Shown: in pieces, positions 20,506 through 29,898 of the stretch
Layout: each line of letters starts with the position of its first letter
How positions within the stretch are numbered: the first letter of the stretch is position 1
Assembly: GCF_015627175.1 (NCBI RefSeq)
Contig: NZ_VTDQ01000006.1
Location: 38,511 to 102,510 of the forward strand
Direction of reading: 5' to 3'
Origin: Acinetobacter pollinis
GTDB lineage: Bacteria; Pseudomonadota; Gammaproteobacteria; Pseudomonadales; Moraxellaceae
Length of the DNA: 64,000 nt
The notes under the pieces: generated by a model
The model's input: only the letters and a program-made list of their open reading frames with translations
What the model was told of the DNA's origin: nothing
Database searches by the model: none
Program-made: the position numbers and the translations under genes

Positions 20506-22083
20506 ATGACAATCAAACGCGCTTTAATTTCCGTTTCCGACAAAACCGGTATTGTTGAATTTGCACAAAATCTTTCCAATTTAGGGATTGAAATTTTATC
20601 TACGGGTGGAACGTATAAACTATTAAAAGAAAACAACATCGCTGTTGTTGAGGTTTCTGAACATACAGGTTTCCCTGAAATGATGGATGGCCGTGTAAAA
20701 ACACTACATCCTAAAATTCATGGTGGAATTTTAGCACGCCGTGGTATCGATGAAGATGTTATGCAAGCACACAATATTGCTGCTATCGATTTTGTCGTTG
20801 TGAATCTCTACCCATTTGCAGCAACTGTGGCTAAGCCAAATTGCTCGCTTGAAGATGCTATAGAAAACATCGATATTGGTGGCCCAACTATGGTACGTGC
20901 AGCAGCGAAAAACCATGCTTCTGTAGGTATTATTGTAAATGCTTCAGACTACACTGATGTCGTAAACGAACTCAAAACCTCAGGTGCTTTATCACAAGCA
21001 ACTCGCTTTGACTTAGCTGTAAAAGCATTTGAACATACAGCTCAATATGACGGTATGATTGCGTCATATCTTGGTGCACGTGTTGGTAAAAATGAGGGTG
21101 AAACAGCAGATACGTTCCCTCGTACCTTTAATACACAACTTAATAAAGCACAAGATTTACGCTATGGCGAAAACCCACATCAAGCAGCAGCATTTTATGT
21201 AGAGTCAACAGCAACTGAAGCTTCAGTATCTACATCTAAACAATTGCAAGGTAAAGCGCTTTCGTACAACAACATCGCAGATACAGATGCTGCACTAGAG
21301 TGCGTGAAATCTTTTGTTAAACCAGCATGTGTTATTGTTAAGCACGCAAACCCTTGTGGTGTGGCTGTTTCATTAGATGGTATTCAAGCAGCATACGATC
21401 TTGCTTATGCAACTGATCCAGAGTCAGCATTTGGCGGTATTATTGCATTTAACCGTGAGTTAGATGTAGACACTGCAAAAGCAATTGTTTCACGTCAATT
21501 CGTTGAAGTGATTATTGCACCAAGTATTGCAGATGGCGTATTAGATGTTACAGGTGCGAAGAAAAATGTCCGCGTACTTACATGTGGCGAACTTCCTGCA
21601 ATCGATGCGCGCGTGCAACAGTTAGACTATAAGCGTGTAAACGGTGGCTTGCTTGTTCAAGATCAAGATTTAGGCATGATTACAGCAGATGAGCTTAAAG
21701 TTGTTACAAAGCGTGCACCGTCAGAACAAGAAATTGAAGATCTGATCTTTGCATGGAAAGTTGCAAAATACGTGAAATCAAACGCAATTGTTTATGCAAA
21801 AAATCGTCAAACGATTGGCGTAGGTGCAGGTCAAATGAGTCGCGTGAACTCGGCACGTATTGCAGCAATTAAAGCAGAGCATGCAGGTCTTGTGGTTGAA
21901 GGTGCTGTTATGGCATCAGATGCTTTCTTCCCATTCCGTGATGGTATTGATAATGCTGCTAAAGCAGGTATTAAATGCATCATTCAACCGGGTGGTTCTA
22001 TGCGTGATGAAGAAGTTATTGCAGCTGCAGACGAAGCTGGTATTGCAATGGTATTTACTGGTATGCGCCACTTCCGTCATTAA
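20506..22083 (+). CDS. purH: Bifunctional AICAR transformylase / IMP cyclohydrolase
   Basis: 525 residues from the ATG at 20506 ([13 protein letters not shown]). An upstream in-frame start at 20455 would begin inside the fis terminator and is rejected. Performs the last two steps of IMP synthesis. The N-terminal MGS-like cyclohydrolase domain covers about residues 1-150 ('STGGTYKLL', '[17 protein letters not shown]'). The transformylase domain has 'LRYGENPHQ', the catalytic '[10 protein letters not shown]', 'SNAIVYAK' and 'GAGQMSRV'. It is followed by purD, with a hairpin between. Confidence 0.97.
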   Translation: MTIKRALISVSDKTGIVEFAQNLSNLGIEILSTGGTYKLLKENNIAVVEVSEHTGFPEMMDGRVKTLHPKIHGGILARRGIDEDVMQAHNIAAIDFVVVNLYPFAATVAKPNCSLEDAIENIDIGGPTMVRAAAKNHASVGIIVNASDYTDVVNELKTSGALSQATRFDLAVKAFEHTAQYDGMIASYLGARVGKNEGETADTFPRTFNTQLNKAQDLRYGENPHQAAAFYVESTATEASVSTSKQLQGKALSYNNIADTDAALECVKSFVKPACVIVKHANPCGVAVSLDGIQAAYDLAYATDPESAFGGIIAFNRELDVDTAKAIVSRQFVEVIIAPSIADGVLDVTGAKKNVRVLTCGELPAIDARVQQLDYKRVNGGLLVQDQDLGMITADELKVVTKRAPSEQEIEDLIFAWKVAKYVKSNAIVYAKNRQTIGVGAGQMSRVNSARIAAIKAEHAGLVVEGAVMASDAFFPFRDGIDNAAKAGIKCIIQPGGSMRDEEVIAAADEAGIAMVFTGMRHFRH

Positions 22084-22111
22084 TAACAACAATTAACACT
22101 CATACTTAAGA

Positions 22112-22150
22112 GAAACATCCTCATATTCATACATTGAGGATGTTTCATTT
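22112..22150 (+). terminator. Hairpin between purH and purD
   Basis: GAAACATCCTCA (22112-22123) pairs perfectly with TGAGGATGTTTC (22135-22146), followed only by ATTT. It may be a weak terminator or attenuator, or an mRNA-processing element, ahead of purD. Confidence 0.6.
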
Positions 22151-22164
22151 ATGGAGATTCATCT

Positions 22165-23454
22165 ATGAATATTTTAGTTTTAGGTAGTGGCGGACGTGAG
22201 CATGCACTTGCATGGAAAATTGCTCAAGATAGCCAAGTCAGTCAAGTATTTGTAGCACCTGGCAATGCGGGTACTGCAACAGAGTCAAAATGCAAAAATA
22301 TACAACTAGATATTTTAAACAACAACGCAATTATTGATTTTGCAAAAGCAAATAATGTTGATCTCGTTGTGGTTGGTCCTGAAGCACCACTTGTTAACGG
22401 TGTTGTCAATGCTGTACAAGATGCTGGCTTAAAAATTTGGGGACCTACTCAGTACGCAGCTCAATTGGAAGGATCAAAAGCATTTGCAAAAGATTTTCTA
22501 AAAAAACACAACATCCCAACTGCATTTTATGAAGTATTTACAGAAATTGCTCCTGCAAAAGCATATGTAGAAAAACATGGTGCGCCTATTGTAATTAAAG
22601 CAGATGGGCTTGCAGCAGGCAAAGGTGTAATTGTGGCAATGAACAATGACGAAGCTTTTGCAGCAATTGATGATATGCTTTCTAGTAACAAATTTGGCGA
22701 CGCAGGTAGTCGTGTTGTTATTGAACAATTCTTAGCAGGCGAAGAAGCAAGTTTCATCTGTATGGTCGATGGTAAAAATATCTTACCAATGGCAACATCA
22801 CAAGATCACAAACGTATTTTTGAGGGTGATCAAGGGCCAAACACAGGTGGTATGGGTGCTTACTCCCCTGCTCCAGTCGTTACACCTGAAATTTTTGAGC
22901 GTGTAATGAATGAAATTATGCGTCCAACTGTTGAAGGTATGGCAAAAGATGGTCATACATACACAGGCTTCTTATACGCAGGACTCATGATTGATGAACA
23001 AGGGCAACCACGTGTCATCGAATTTAACTGTCGTTTTGGTGACCCTGAAACACAACCAATTATGATGCGTTTACAGTCTTCTCTTGTAGACCTTATTCTT
23101 GCAGGTGTTGAAGGAAACTTACCAAGTGAAGCTCAGTGGGATGAGCGTAAATCAATTGGTATTGTTCTTGCTTCGGAAGGTTATCCCGAAACAGCACGTA
23201 AAGGTGATGTTATCTCAGGTTTAGGCCAATCTCCAGAAGGAACAAAAATATTCCATGCAGGTACATCAACCACAGCAGATGGTCATGTAGTAACCGCAGG
23301 TGGCCGTGTTCTTTGTGTGACTGCATTAGGTGATACTGTTTTAGAAGCACAAGTTAATGCACTTGAAGTATGTGGTCAGGTCACATTCGATGGTATGCAA
23401 TATCGTACCGATATCGGATATCGTGCAATCGCACGTGAAAATAATATTCAGTAA
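22165..23454 (+). CDS. purD: Phosphoribosylamine--glycine ligase (GAR synthetase)
   Basis: 429 residues, standard. Ligates glycine to phosphoribosylamine with ATP in purine synthesis. The N-terminal Rossmann-like 'VLGSGGREHALAWK', 'VVVGPEAPL', ATP-grasp segments 'IVIKADGLAAGKGVIVA' and 'EQFLAGEEASF', and the signature 'RFGDPETQPIMMRL' are visible. The GGAG ribosome site is well placed. It is downstream of purH on the same strand, consistent with a purHD unit. Confidence 0.97.
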   Translation: MNILVLGSGGREHALAWKIAQDSQVSQVFVAPGNAGTATESKCKNIQLDILNNNAIIDFAKANNVDLVVVGPEAPLVNGVVNAVQDAGLKIWGPTQYAAQLEGSKAFAKDFLKKHNIPTAFYEVFTEIAPAKAYVEKHGAPIVIKADGLAAGKGVIVAMNNDEAFAAIDDMLSSNKFGDAGSRVVIEQFLAGEEASFICMVDGKNILPMATSQDHKRIFEGDQGPNTGGMGAYSPAPVVTPEIFERVMNEIMRPTVEGMAKDGHTYTGFLYAGLMIDEQGQPRVIEFNCRFGDPETQPIMMRLQSSLVDLILAGVEGNLPSEAQWDERKSIGIVLASEGYPETARKGDVISGLGQSPEGTKIFHAGTSTTADGHVVTAGGRVLCVTALGDTVLEAQVNALEVCGQVTFDGMQYRTDIGYRAIARENNIQ

Positions 23455-23466
23455 TTTGTAATAAAA

Positions 23467-23492
23467 GAATAGCTTTCACAAGAAAGCTATTC
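23467..23492 (+). terminator. Hairpin after purD
   Basis: GAATAGCTTTC (23467-23477) pairs perfectly with GAAAGCTATTC (23482-23492). No T-run follows, so termination strength is uncertain. Confidence 0.55.
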
Positions 23493-23887
23493 TCGCAAAC
23501 TGCCTATCTAAATGAAAAAAATTCATAAGTATTGTGAATTTTATTGTTTTGACTTATATAACAAACACTTTATACTCCGCCTTATTAAGAAATTTTTAAC
23601 ACACAGAAATGCTCCTCAAAAGGAATAGATTTGCTTAACTTGTACAACGCAAAGTACAATCATCTCTATATTGCATGAAGATTTCTTGGTATGATAACGG
23701 CAACTTTATACTGATTTCGCACTATACTTGTTATTTATTGATATTCATCTAGGATGCTAGATATTCATTGTCTAATATACTCAAACTATTGAGATACAGA
23801 CATGAACAAAATATTAAAGAAATAGCTTGCTTTACTCAGTCATTATTTTTGTACTTACAAACATTTTTATCAGGATTATTACCCCTC
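23493..23887 (+). promoter_or_regulatory. Long upstream region of metQ with repeats
   Basis: About 395 bases without a convincing gene. A frame open from a TTG at 23768 only extends metQ at its N-terminus and spoils its lipoprotein signal. It holds an inverted repeat TTGTAC (23640-23645) N8 GTACAA (23654-23659), and a direct repeat GATATTCAT at 23740-23748 and 23760-23768, exactly 20 bases apart (two helical turns). Both could be regulator sites. I saw no recognisable SAM or other riboswitch fold. Confidence 0.4.
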
Positions 23888-24766
23888 ATGAAAAAATTAT
23901 TGGGTGTTGTATTATTAGGTGCAGGTCTTACTCTTGCTGCAGGTTGCAGTAAAACTCCATCAGACCAAGCTGAAAATAAAACAGCAGATGGCAAAGAATT
24001 AAAAACAATTGTTCTAGGTTCAGATGGTTCAGATACAGATGTATGGCGTTATATCGCGACACTTCCTGCAACAAAAGACGCTGGTATCAAGCTTGACGTA
24101 AAAAATATGCCTGACTACGTTGCAATGAATAAAGCAACGGCTGGAGGTGAAATTGACGTAAATGCATTTCAGTCTTACAACTACCTTGTTGCTTATAATA
24201 CGCAAAGTAAAGAAAAGCTTGTTCCTATTGCGACAACGTACATTGAACCAATGGGAATCTACTCAAGCAAATACAAGAAAATAGATCAAATTCCGAATAA
24301 CGCAACTATTGCTATTCCAAACGATACCTCAAATGAAGCACGTTCACTCTCTTTATTAAAAGCTGCAGGTCTTATTCAGCTTAAAGAAGGATTCGATCCA
24401 ATCCATGGCGACCTGAAAGATATTACAGCTAACCCAAAAAACTTACAGCTTAAGCCAATTCCAATGGCAACTGCTGTACGCGTAATGGGCGATGTAGATG
24501 CTATTGCTCTAGGCAATACATTGGCAATGGAAGGTGGACTAAACGTACTTAAAGATGCTTTATTTTACGAACCTGTTAACCAATCTACAAAATTAAATAT
24601 TAATTTACTTGTAACTTCTGAAGCGAAAAAAGATGATCCGACCCTGCAAAAACTTGCACCGATCTATCATAGTGAAGAAGTGAAAAAATTCATTGCTGAA
24701 CGCTTTGGTGGTACTAAAATTGACGTTAGTAAACCAATTAGCTATTTAACTGAAAATCAGCAGTAA
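23888..24766 (+). CDS. metQ: D-methionine ABC transporter substrate-binding lipoprotein MetQ
   Basis: 292 residues from the ATG at 23888. Signal 'LLGVVLLGAGLTLAAGC' with lipobox Leu-Ala-Ala-Gly-Cys. NlpA/MetQ-type binding protein that delivers methionine to MetNI. Conserved segments are 'VEFPDYVA'-like 'MPDYVAMNKATAGGEIDVNA', 'MGIYSSKYKKIDQIPN', 'IAIPNDTSNEARSLSLLKAAG' (two parts) and 'NLLVTSEAKKDD'. The gene is first in the locus, unlike the metNIQ order of E. coli, and is separated from metN by a terminator-like hairpin. The exact ligand (L-Met, D-Met) is inferred from family and neighbours. Confidence 0.93.
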   Translation: MKKLLGVVLLGAGLTLAAGCSKTPSDQAENKTADGKELKTIVLGSDGSDTDVWRYIATLPATKDAGIKLDVKNMPDYVAMNKATAGGEIDVNAFQSYNYLVAYNTQSKEKLVPIATTYIEPMGIYSSKYKKIDQIPNNATIAIPNDTSNEARSLSLLKAAGLIQLKEGFDPIHGDLKDITANPKNLQLKPIPMATAVRVMGDVDAIALGNTLAMEGGLNVLKDALFYEPVNQSTKLNINLLVTSEAKKDDPTLQKLAPIYHSEEVKKFIAERFGGTKIDVSKPISYLTENQQ

Positions 24767-24779
24767 TCATATTCCACTA

Positions 24780-24818
24780 AAACAGGTAAGGTATTTCTAC
24801 TTTACCTGTTTTTATTTT
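24780..24818 (+). terminator. Terminator between metQ and metN
   Basis: AAACAGGTAA (24780-24789) pairs with TTACCTGTTT (24802-24811), followed by TTTATTTTTA. A strong intrinsic-type hairpin ahead of metN: either a partial terminator that raises MetQ over MetNI, or the end of a separate metQ unit. Confidence 0.8.
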
Positions 24819-24837
24819 TAGCATAGTTTTTAACCAA

Positions 24838-25866
24838 ATGATTCAATTTAAAAACATCTCAAAGCACTATAAGCTGAAAGGACAAACTGTTCATGCGCTT
24901 AAACAAATTAATCTCGAAATTCCTGAAGGGAGTATATTCGGGATCATTGGTTATAGTGGTGCAGGAAAAAGTACATTAATCCGCTTAATTAATTTACTTG
25001 AACGTCCAAGCGAAGGTCAGATCATTATTAACCAAAAAGATTTTACCGCTTTAGATGCAAAATCATTGCGTCAAGAACGCGCTAATATTGGTATGATTTT
25101 CCAACATTTTAATTTACTGCAAACAAAAACCGTTGCAGAAAATATTGAAATGCCTATGCGTTTACTTGGCTATAGCAAAACAGAACGTGAAAAGCGTTTA
25201 AACGAACTGTTGCAGTTTATCGATCTCGAACACAAAAAAAATGCTTACCCCGATGAACTTTCAGGTGGTCAAAAACAACGTGTAGGCATTGCGCGTGCAC
25301 TTGCTAATCATCCTAAAATCTTACTTTGCGATGAAGCAACATCTGCTTTAGACCCACAAACGACTCAATCTGTTCTAGATCTACTAAAAAAAATTAATAA
25401 AGAACAAAACATTACTATTGTTATGGTCACCCATGAAATGGATGTTATTGAGAAAGTTTGTGACCATATTGCAGTGATGGAGGCAGGTCATGTTATCGAA
25501 CAAGGTTCTACAGTTGAGCTATTTAGCCAGCCTAAACACCCAACCACACAAACATTTATACAAACCGTATTACAGCAACATTTACCGACCAACATTCTAA
25601 AACAGCTAGAAAACCAGCATCACCACAGCATATATCGTCTACAGTTTTTAGGAAAATCTGCACAGGAACCTGTAATTCAATCCATGATTAAAGCATTTGA
25701 TGTTAGTTTAAATATTTTATTTGCTTCTATGACTGAAATTGATGGTACAGTAATTGGTCAAATGTTCGTTCAAATTCTTGGAGAACCTTCAGCAGTTGAA
25801 GGGGCAATTCATCATTTAGAAAAATATGGTGTTTCTGTTGCGTCACAAGCAGGAGAGCAAAAATGA
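24838..25866 (+). CDS. metN: Methionine import ATP-binding protein MetN
   Basis: 342 residues. ABC ATPase with Walker A 'GYSGAGKSTLI' (about residues 38-48), Q-loop 'MIFQHFNLL', signature 'LSGGQKQRVGIARAL', Walker B 'ILLCDEATSALDP' and switch His in 'VTHEM'. The extra C-terminal about 100 residues form the NIL regulatory domain typical of MetN, which binds methionine and mediates trans-inhibition. The stop overlaps metI by 4 bases (ATGA), so translation is probably coupled. Confidence 0.95.
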   Translation: MIQFKNISKHYKLKGQTVHALKQINLEIPEGSIFGIIGYSGAGKSTLIRLINLLERPSEGQIIINQKDFTALDAKSLRQERANIGMIFQHFNLLQTKTVAENIEMPMRLLGYSKTEREKRLNELLQFIDLEHKKNAYPDELSGGQKQRVGIARALANHPKILLCDEATSALDPQTTQSVLDLLKKINKEQNITIVMVTHEMDVIEKVCDHIAVMEAGHVIEQGSTVELFSQPKHPTTQTFIQTVLQQHLPTNILKQLENQHHHSIYRLQFLGKSAQEPVIQSMIKAFDVSLNILFASMTEIDGTVIGQMFVQILGEPSAVEGAIHHLEKYGVSVASQAGEQK

Positions 25867-26558
25867 GAGATGCTTTTGTTGCATGGTTAACGCAAATTAC
25901 ACACCCTTTTTGGAATAGTATTGTCTCTGTAGATGACTTTGTATCTGCGCTCCAGCAAACCATTTATATGGTCATTATTGCATTCTTTTTTGGTGCAATT
26001 TGGGGCTTTCTACAAGCAATTACCCTCTTGGTTACACGACCAACAGGAATATTGCCTAATCGCTTTATTTATCAAATTTTGAATCCTATCGTCAATGGAC
26101 TACGCTCCTTACCTTTTGTCATTTTAATGATTGCAATCATTCCAATTACAAAGTTTATTACTGGTAAAACGATCGGTACTGCTGCTGCAATTGTACCCTT
26201 AGTTGCATATATTGGCCCATATATGGGAAGACTAATCGAAATCTCATTACTTGAAGTGAATGAAGGAATTATTGAGTCTGCACAAGCAATGGGAGCTTCT
26301 CCAGCGCAAATCATTTTCAAGTTTATTTTGCCTGAAGCACGTAGTTCACTCATTCTTAACTTAACCAGTGCCAATATTAGTTTAATTGGTGCAACCGCAA
26401 TGGCTGGTGTAGTTGGTGGTGGTGGAATTGGAGATCTTGCCTATTCGTATGGCTATCAAAGATTTGATACCTTTATCATGATTGCAACAATTATTGCTTT
26501 ACTCATTTTAGTTCAAATCGTACAGATGGTTGGAGACTGGCTGTCTAGATTGCGATAA
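25863..26558 (+). CDS. metI: Methionine ABC transporter permease MetI
   Basis: 231 residues with five hydrophobic segments and the binding-protein-dependent permease EAA loop ('ESAQAMGASPAQIIFKFILPEA', as two adjoining parts, near residues 137-158) that docks with MetN. 'NGLRSLPFVILMI' is typical of MetI. Forms the membrane channel of the MetNI-Q importer. It overlaps metN by 4 bases and ends at a bidirectional terminator. Confidence 0.95.
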   Translation: MRDAFVAWLTQITHPFWNSIVSVDDFVSALQQTIYMVIIAFFFGAIWGFLQAITLLVTRPTGILPNRFIYQILNPIVNGLRSLPFVILMIAIIPITKFITGKTIGTAAAIVPLVAYIGPYMGRLIEISLLEVNEGIIESAQAMGASPAQIIFKFILPEARSSLILNLTSANISLIGATAMAGVVGGGGIGDLAYSYGYQRFDTFIMIATIIALLILVQIVQMVGDWLSRLR

Positions 26559-26569
26559 ACATCTTAAAT

Positions 26570-26598
26570 AAAAAAGCACCTTTCTAGGTGCTTTTTTA
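26570..26598. terminator. Bidirectional terminator metI / outer-membrane protein gene
   Basis: AAAAAAGCACC pairs with GGTGCTTTTTT around a TTTCTA loop, with A and T runs on both sides. It serves metI (+) and the convergent gene at 26602 (-). Confidence 0.9.
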
Positions 26599-26601
26599 AT
26601 A

Positions 26602-27237
26602 TTAAAATTTATAAATGATTCCGATCTTTGCAACAGGTAACCACTGATATTGATGCTCATTTTTTAATTGATTCGCTATATAACTCTGATCGGTATCTAC
26701 ATGGGGTTGCCCCAAATAATATGCTCCTATTTCACCAAAAGCCCCCCAATGCGGCGTAAGTAGTGCCCTTATACCCAGACCCACGTAAGGAGATATCGAG
26801 TGGCGATAAGATACTGGCACATTCCGATTATCAATATTTAAAGAATAGCTTTTACGAATATACCCTGCACCACCTGTAATATAGGTCGACTGAATAATCG
26901 TTTTTTCGCTTCTACCCCATGGGTAATAAATCGCATTTATATAAGTGTTAGCATAATGATGTTGATGAACCTGATATTTATTTTCTGAAATATTGACATG
27001 GTTCTGCCAATTTAAATCTCCGATACCATGTTCATAGCCTAAAATAAGATTTGTATGGCTACCTAAATCCCAATTTATTGCAATACCTAGACCATTTAGA
27101 CCAACATCTGCACTTAATGCGCTTGGAATATATTGTACAGCAGTAGATTCTCCGCCCTGAATAACTTGTTCATCGGCAAATAAATTAGTCATATTTAGAG
27201 CACTACATACAACGATACAAAAAAGGAATTTATTCAC
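26602..27237 (-). CDS. Putative outer-membrane beta-barrel protein, unknown function
   Basis: About 211 residues from a GTG at 27237 (fMet-Asn-Lys-Phe-Leu-Phe), which gives a clean signal peptide ending near 'NLFA'. A TTG at 27255 would add 6 residues. The mature protein shows alternating hydrophobic/polar strands, many aromatic residues, Gly-rich turns ('GLNGLGIAINWDLG', 'GGAGYIRKSY', 'YVGLGIRALL') and a terminal Phe, all typical of a small 8-stranded barrel of the OmpW/OmpA-barrel kind. No specific family recognised. Monocistronic, convergent with metI. Confidence 0.7.
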   Translation of the reverse strand: MNKFLFCIVVCSALNMTNLFADEQVIQGGESTAVQYIPSALSADVGLNGLGIAINWDLGSHTNLILGYEHGIGDLNWQNHVNISENKYQVHQHHYANTYINAIYYPWGRSEKTIIQSTYITGGAGYIRKSYSLNIDNRNVPVSYRHSISPYVGLGIRALLTPHWGAFGEIGAYYLGQPHVDTDQSYIANQLKNEHQYQWLPVAKIGIIYKF

Positions 27238-27255
27238 ACTATACTCAATATTCAA

Positions 27256-27576
27256 CTTTCATCATCACTATTATTTAATTTTTCTAAGAAGTACTAAACA
27301 TCAGCTTTTTGAGGTTTACTCTATTGTATCGTGCAATATGCTTAAAATCTTGGTTGTTTAAGTTTAAATATTTACATTTTGTAGTAGATAGGTTTAAACG
27401 CCTATTTTATGAAAATATTCAATTTTTTCTAACTAATGAATTGACTTTTCTAAATATAAACGCACAATCAAAAAAGCCTCTTTCATGAGGTATGATAAAA
27501 TTTACAGTCCACCACGGACTGTTTTTAGTGTAAAATTAAGATAGTTTTTAAATTAAACAAGATTTGGAAGAATATT
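27256..27576 (+). promoter_or_regulatory. dapD upstream region with isolated terminator hairpin
   Basis: About 320 bases without a gene. ACAGTCC (27504-27510) pairs with GGACTGT (27516-27522), followed by TTTTT: a full intrinsic terminator 55 bases before dapD with no + strand gene upstream. CCTC-TTTCAT-GAGG lies just before it (27477-27490), and ATAGG-N8-CCTAT at 27388-27405. This could be an attenuated dapD leader or a short untranslated RNA. A TATGAT at 27491-27496 is a possible -10. Confidence 0.5.
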
Positions 27577-28398
27577 ATGTCTGAACTTTCAACGATAATT
27601 GAACAAGCTTTTGAGAATCGTGCGAATTTTACAGCTGCAGATTGCCCTGCAGAAGTTCGTCATGCTGTTGATGAGGCACTTAAAGGTTTAGACAATGGTT
27701 CATTACGCGTTGCTGAAAAAATTAATGGGGAATGGACTGTTCATCAATGGTTAAAGAAAGCTGTTCTACTATCATTTAAGTTAAATGACAACAAACCTGT
27801 TGAAGCAGGTGATCTTGCATTCTTTGATAAAGTAGACACTAAATTTGCAGGTTGGACGGAAGCACAATTTAAAGAAGCAGGTGTTCGTGTTGTACCACCA
27901 GCTGTTGCACGTCGTGGTAGCTTCCAAGCAAAAAATGTTGTACTTATGCCTTCTTACGTAAACATTGGTGCATATGTAGACGAAAACACGATGGTAGATA
28001 CATGGGCAACTGTTGGCTCATGTGCTCAAATCGGTAAAAATGTACACTTATCAGGTGGTGTTGGTATTGGTGGTGTATTAGAGCCATTACAAGCAAACCC
28101 AACCATCATTGAAGATAACTGCTTCATCGGTGCACGTTCAGAAATTGTTGAAGGTGTTATTGTTGAAGAAGGTTCTGTTATTTCTATGGGCGTATATATT
28201 GGTCAGTCAACACGTATCTATGATCGTGAAACTGGCGAAATTCATTACGGCCGTGTACCAGCAGGTTCTGTGGTTGTTCCGGGCAGTCTTCCATCTAAAG
28301 ATGGCAAATATAGCCTATATGCAGCAATCATTGTGAAAAAAGTAGATGCACAAACTCGTGCAAAAACTAGCTTAAATGATTTACTTCGCGCCGACTAA
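27577..28398 (+). CDS. dapD: 2,3,4,5-tetrahydropyridine-2,6-dicarboxylate N-succinyltransferase
   Basis: 273 residues, same as E. coli DapD. Uses succinyl-CoA to acylate tetrahydrodipicolinate in the succinylase branch of lysine and diaminopimelate synthesis. The N-terminal helical part is followed by a left-handed beta-helix of hexapeptide repeats ('[20 protein letters not shown]' region, '[13 protein letters not shown]', '[20 protein letters not shown]' in parts). GGAAG ribosome site 8 bases upstream. Followed by a terminator, then queE. Confidence 0.97.
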   Translation: MSELSTIIEQAFENRANFTAADCPAEVRHAVDEALKGLDNGSLRVAEKINGEWTVHQWLKKAVLLSFKLNDNKPVEAGDLAFFDKVDTKFAGWTEAQFKEAGVRVVPPAVARRGSFQAKNVVLMPSYVNIGAYVDENTMVDTWATVGSCAQIGKNVHLSGGVGIGGVLEPLQANPTIIEDNCFIGARSEIVEGVIVEEGSVISMGVYIGQSTRIYDRETGEIHYGRVPAGSVVVPGSLPSKDGKYSLYAAIIVKKVDAQTRAKTSLNDLLRAD

Positions 28399-28416
28399 TT
28401 TTCGTATCTATTGAGT

Positions 28417-28452
28417 CTCTACAACCAATAGGTTGTGGAGATTTTTCTTTTT
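28417..28452 (+). terminator. Terminator after dapD
   Basis: CTCTACAACC (28417-28426) pairs with GGTTGTGGAG (28431-28440), with one T-G pair, followed by ATTTTTCTTTTTT. It argues against queE starting at the in-frame TTG at 28433. Confidence 0.85.
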
Positions 28453-28471
28453 TAATATGGTTGATTTTGCT

Positions 28472-29185
28472 ATGAACTCTCCCCTTCGCTCAACAACAAT
28501 TCCTGTTACGGATCCTTCATCTGGACTACGTATCACAGAGATTTTTTACTCATTGCAAGGTGAAGCAGATACAGCAGGATTACCCACCGTATTTATTCGT
28601 CTAACAGGTTGTCCTCTACGTTGCACATATTGTGACACCACCTATTCATTTGAAGGTGGAAAAAGACAATCCTTAGAAAGTATTATTGAAGAAGCCAAGT
28701 CTCATCATACCCCTTACATCTGTGTAACAGGTGGAGAACCACTGGCTCAACCAAATTGTATTCCATTACTAAATGAATTATGTCATTTAGGGTTTGAAGT
28801 TTCACTCGAAACAAGTGGTGCACTCAGTGTCGCACAAGTAGATGCACGGGTATCTAAAGTTCTAGATTTAAAAACACCAACATCTGGTGAATCACATCGT
28901 AATTTAATTGAAAATTTTGAATATTTAACTGCAAAAGACCAAATCAAGTTCGTTATTTGTAACCGTGAAGATTATGAATGGTCAAAAGAACAAGTTAGAA
29001 AGTATCAACTTGAGAAGAAGGTCAATACCGTCTGGTTCTCACCTGCATTTGCAGTAGAAAAAGCCAATGCCAAACTTCCTGCTTTTGCAAGAAATCTCGC
29101 TCAATGGATTTTAGAAGACCGACTTCCTGTCCGCTTCCAACTACAGCTACATAAGCTACTTTGGCAAGACGAAACAGGACGTTAA
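28472..29185 (+). CDS. queE: 7-carboxy-7-deazaguanine synthase
   Basis: 237 residues from the ATG at 28472 (an ATG at 28457 would add five). Radical-SAM enzyme making the deazapurine core of queuosine. The cluster motif CX3CX2C is in '[16 protein letters not shown]', preceded by '[16 protein letters not shown]', and '[10 protein letters not shown]' is the SAM-binding GGE motif. 'VWFSPAFA' near the end is common in the proteobacterial form. Followed 31 bases later by queC, forming a queuosine-precursor pair; queD and queF are not in the window. Confidence 0.94.
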   Translation: MNSPLRSTTIPVTDPSSGLRITEIFYSLQGEADTAGLPTVFIRLTGCPLRCTYCDTTYSFEGGKRQSLESIIEEAKSHHTPYICVTGGEPLAQPNCIPLLNELCHLGFEVSLETSGALSVAQVDARVSKVLDLKTPTSGESHRNLIENFEYLTAKDQIKFVICNREDYEWSKEQVRKYQLEKKVNTVWFSPAFAVEKANAKLPAFARNLAQWILEDRLPVRFQLQLHKLLWQDETGR

Positions 29186-29216
29186 TTCAACCCTACATAT
29201 ACTTTGGAGAAAATAC

Positions 29217-29885
29217 ATGCGCCCTCGTGCTATCGTTTTATTGTCTGGTGGATTAGACTCAACAACCTGTTTAGCTTGGGCGCAATCCAATTATGACTGT
29301 ATTGCACTAAGCTTCCAATATGGTCAACGTTCTTCTACAGAACTTGAAGCAGCAAAACACTTAACTGAAAAAGCCAATATCCCTCATCGTATTATTAATA
29401 TTGATCTTGGAAATCTTGGTGGTTCTGCTCTCACAGACCATAGTATTGATGTGCCAGAAGAAGCACAATCAGGTATTCCAATTACCTATGTTCCTGCAAG
29501 AAACACGATATTTTTGTCTTATGCCTTAGCAGCAGCAGAAGTTTTCCAAGCAGAAGCCATTGTAATTGGTGTTAATGCTGTAGATTATTCTGGCTATCCA
29601 GATTGCAGACCTGAGTTTGTTGAAGCTTTCGCACATTTGGCTGCTTTAGCAACAAAAGCAGGTGTTGAAGGGAAACCACTTAAAATTGAAACACCTCTGT
29701 TACATTTATCCAAAGGGAATATTATACGTTTAGGCATCGAACATGGTGTAGACTACAGTCAAACTGTTTCTTGCTATCAAGCAGATGAACAAGGACGTGC
29801 TTGTGGTAAGTGTGATAGTTGTCGCTTACGTAAAGAAGGATTTCTCGAAGCGAAAGTTGATGACCCTACACGCTATGTTTCATAA
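29217..29885 (+). CDS. queC: 7-cyano-7-deazaguanine (preQ0) synthase
   Basis: 222 residues. ATP-dependent conversion of 7-carboxy-7-deazaguanine to preQ0. The PP-loop '[15 protein letters not shown]' is at residues 8-22. '[14 protein letters not shown]', '[10 protein letters not shown]', '[17 protein letters not shown]' and the zinc-binding Cys set in '[20 protein letters not shown]' are all present. GGAG ribosome site. It acts directly after QueE, encoded just upstream. Confidence 0.96.
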   Translation: MRPRAIVLLSGGLDSTTCLAWAQSNYDCIALSFQYGQRSSTELEAAKHLTEKANIPHRIINIDLGNLGGSALTDHSIDVPEEAQSGIPITYVPARNTIFLSYALAAAEVFQAEAIVIGVNAVDYSGYPDCRPEFVEAFAHLAALATKAGVEGKPLKIETPLLHLSKGNIIRLGIEHGVDYSQTVSCYQADEQGRACGKCDSCRLRKEGFLEAKVDDPTRYVS

Positions 29886-29898
29886 AAAGGTAAATTAT

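Noticed and set aside
23768..23887. N-terminal 40-residue extension of metQ
   Set aside because: Starts at TTG and would place the lipoprotein signal internally; the ATG at 23888 gives a normal signal and lipobox.
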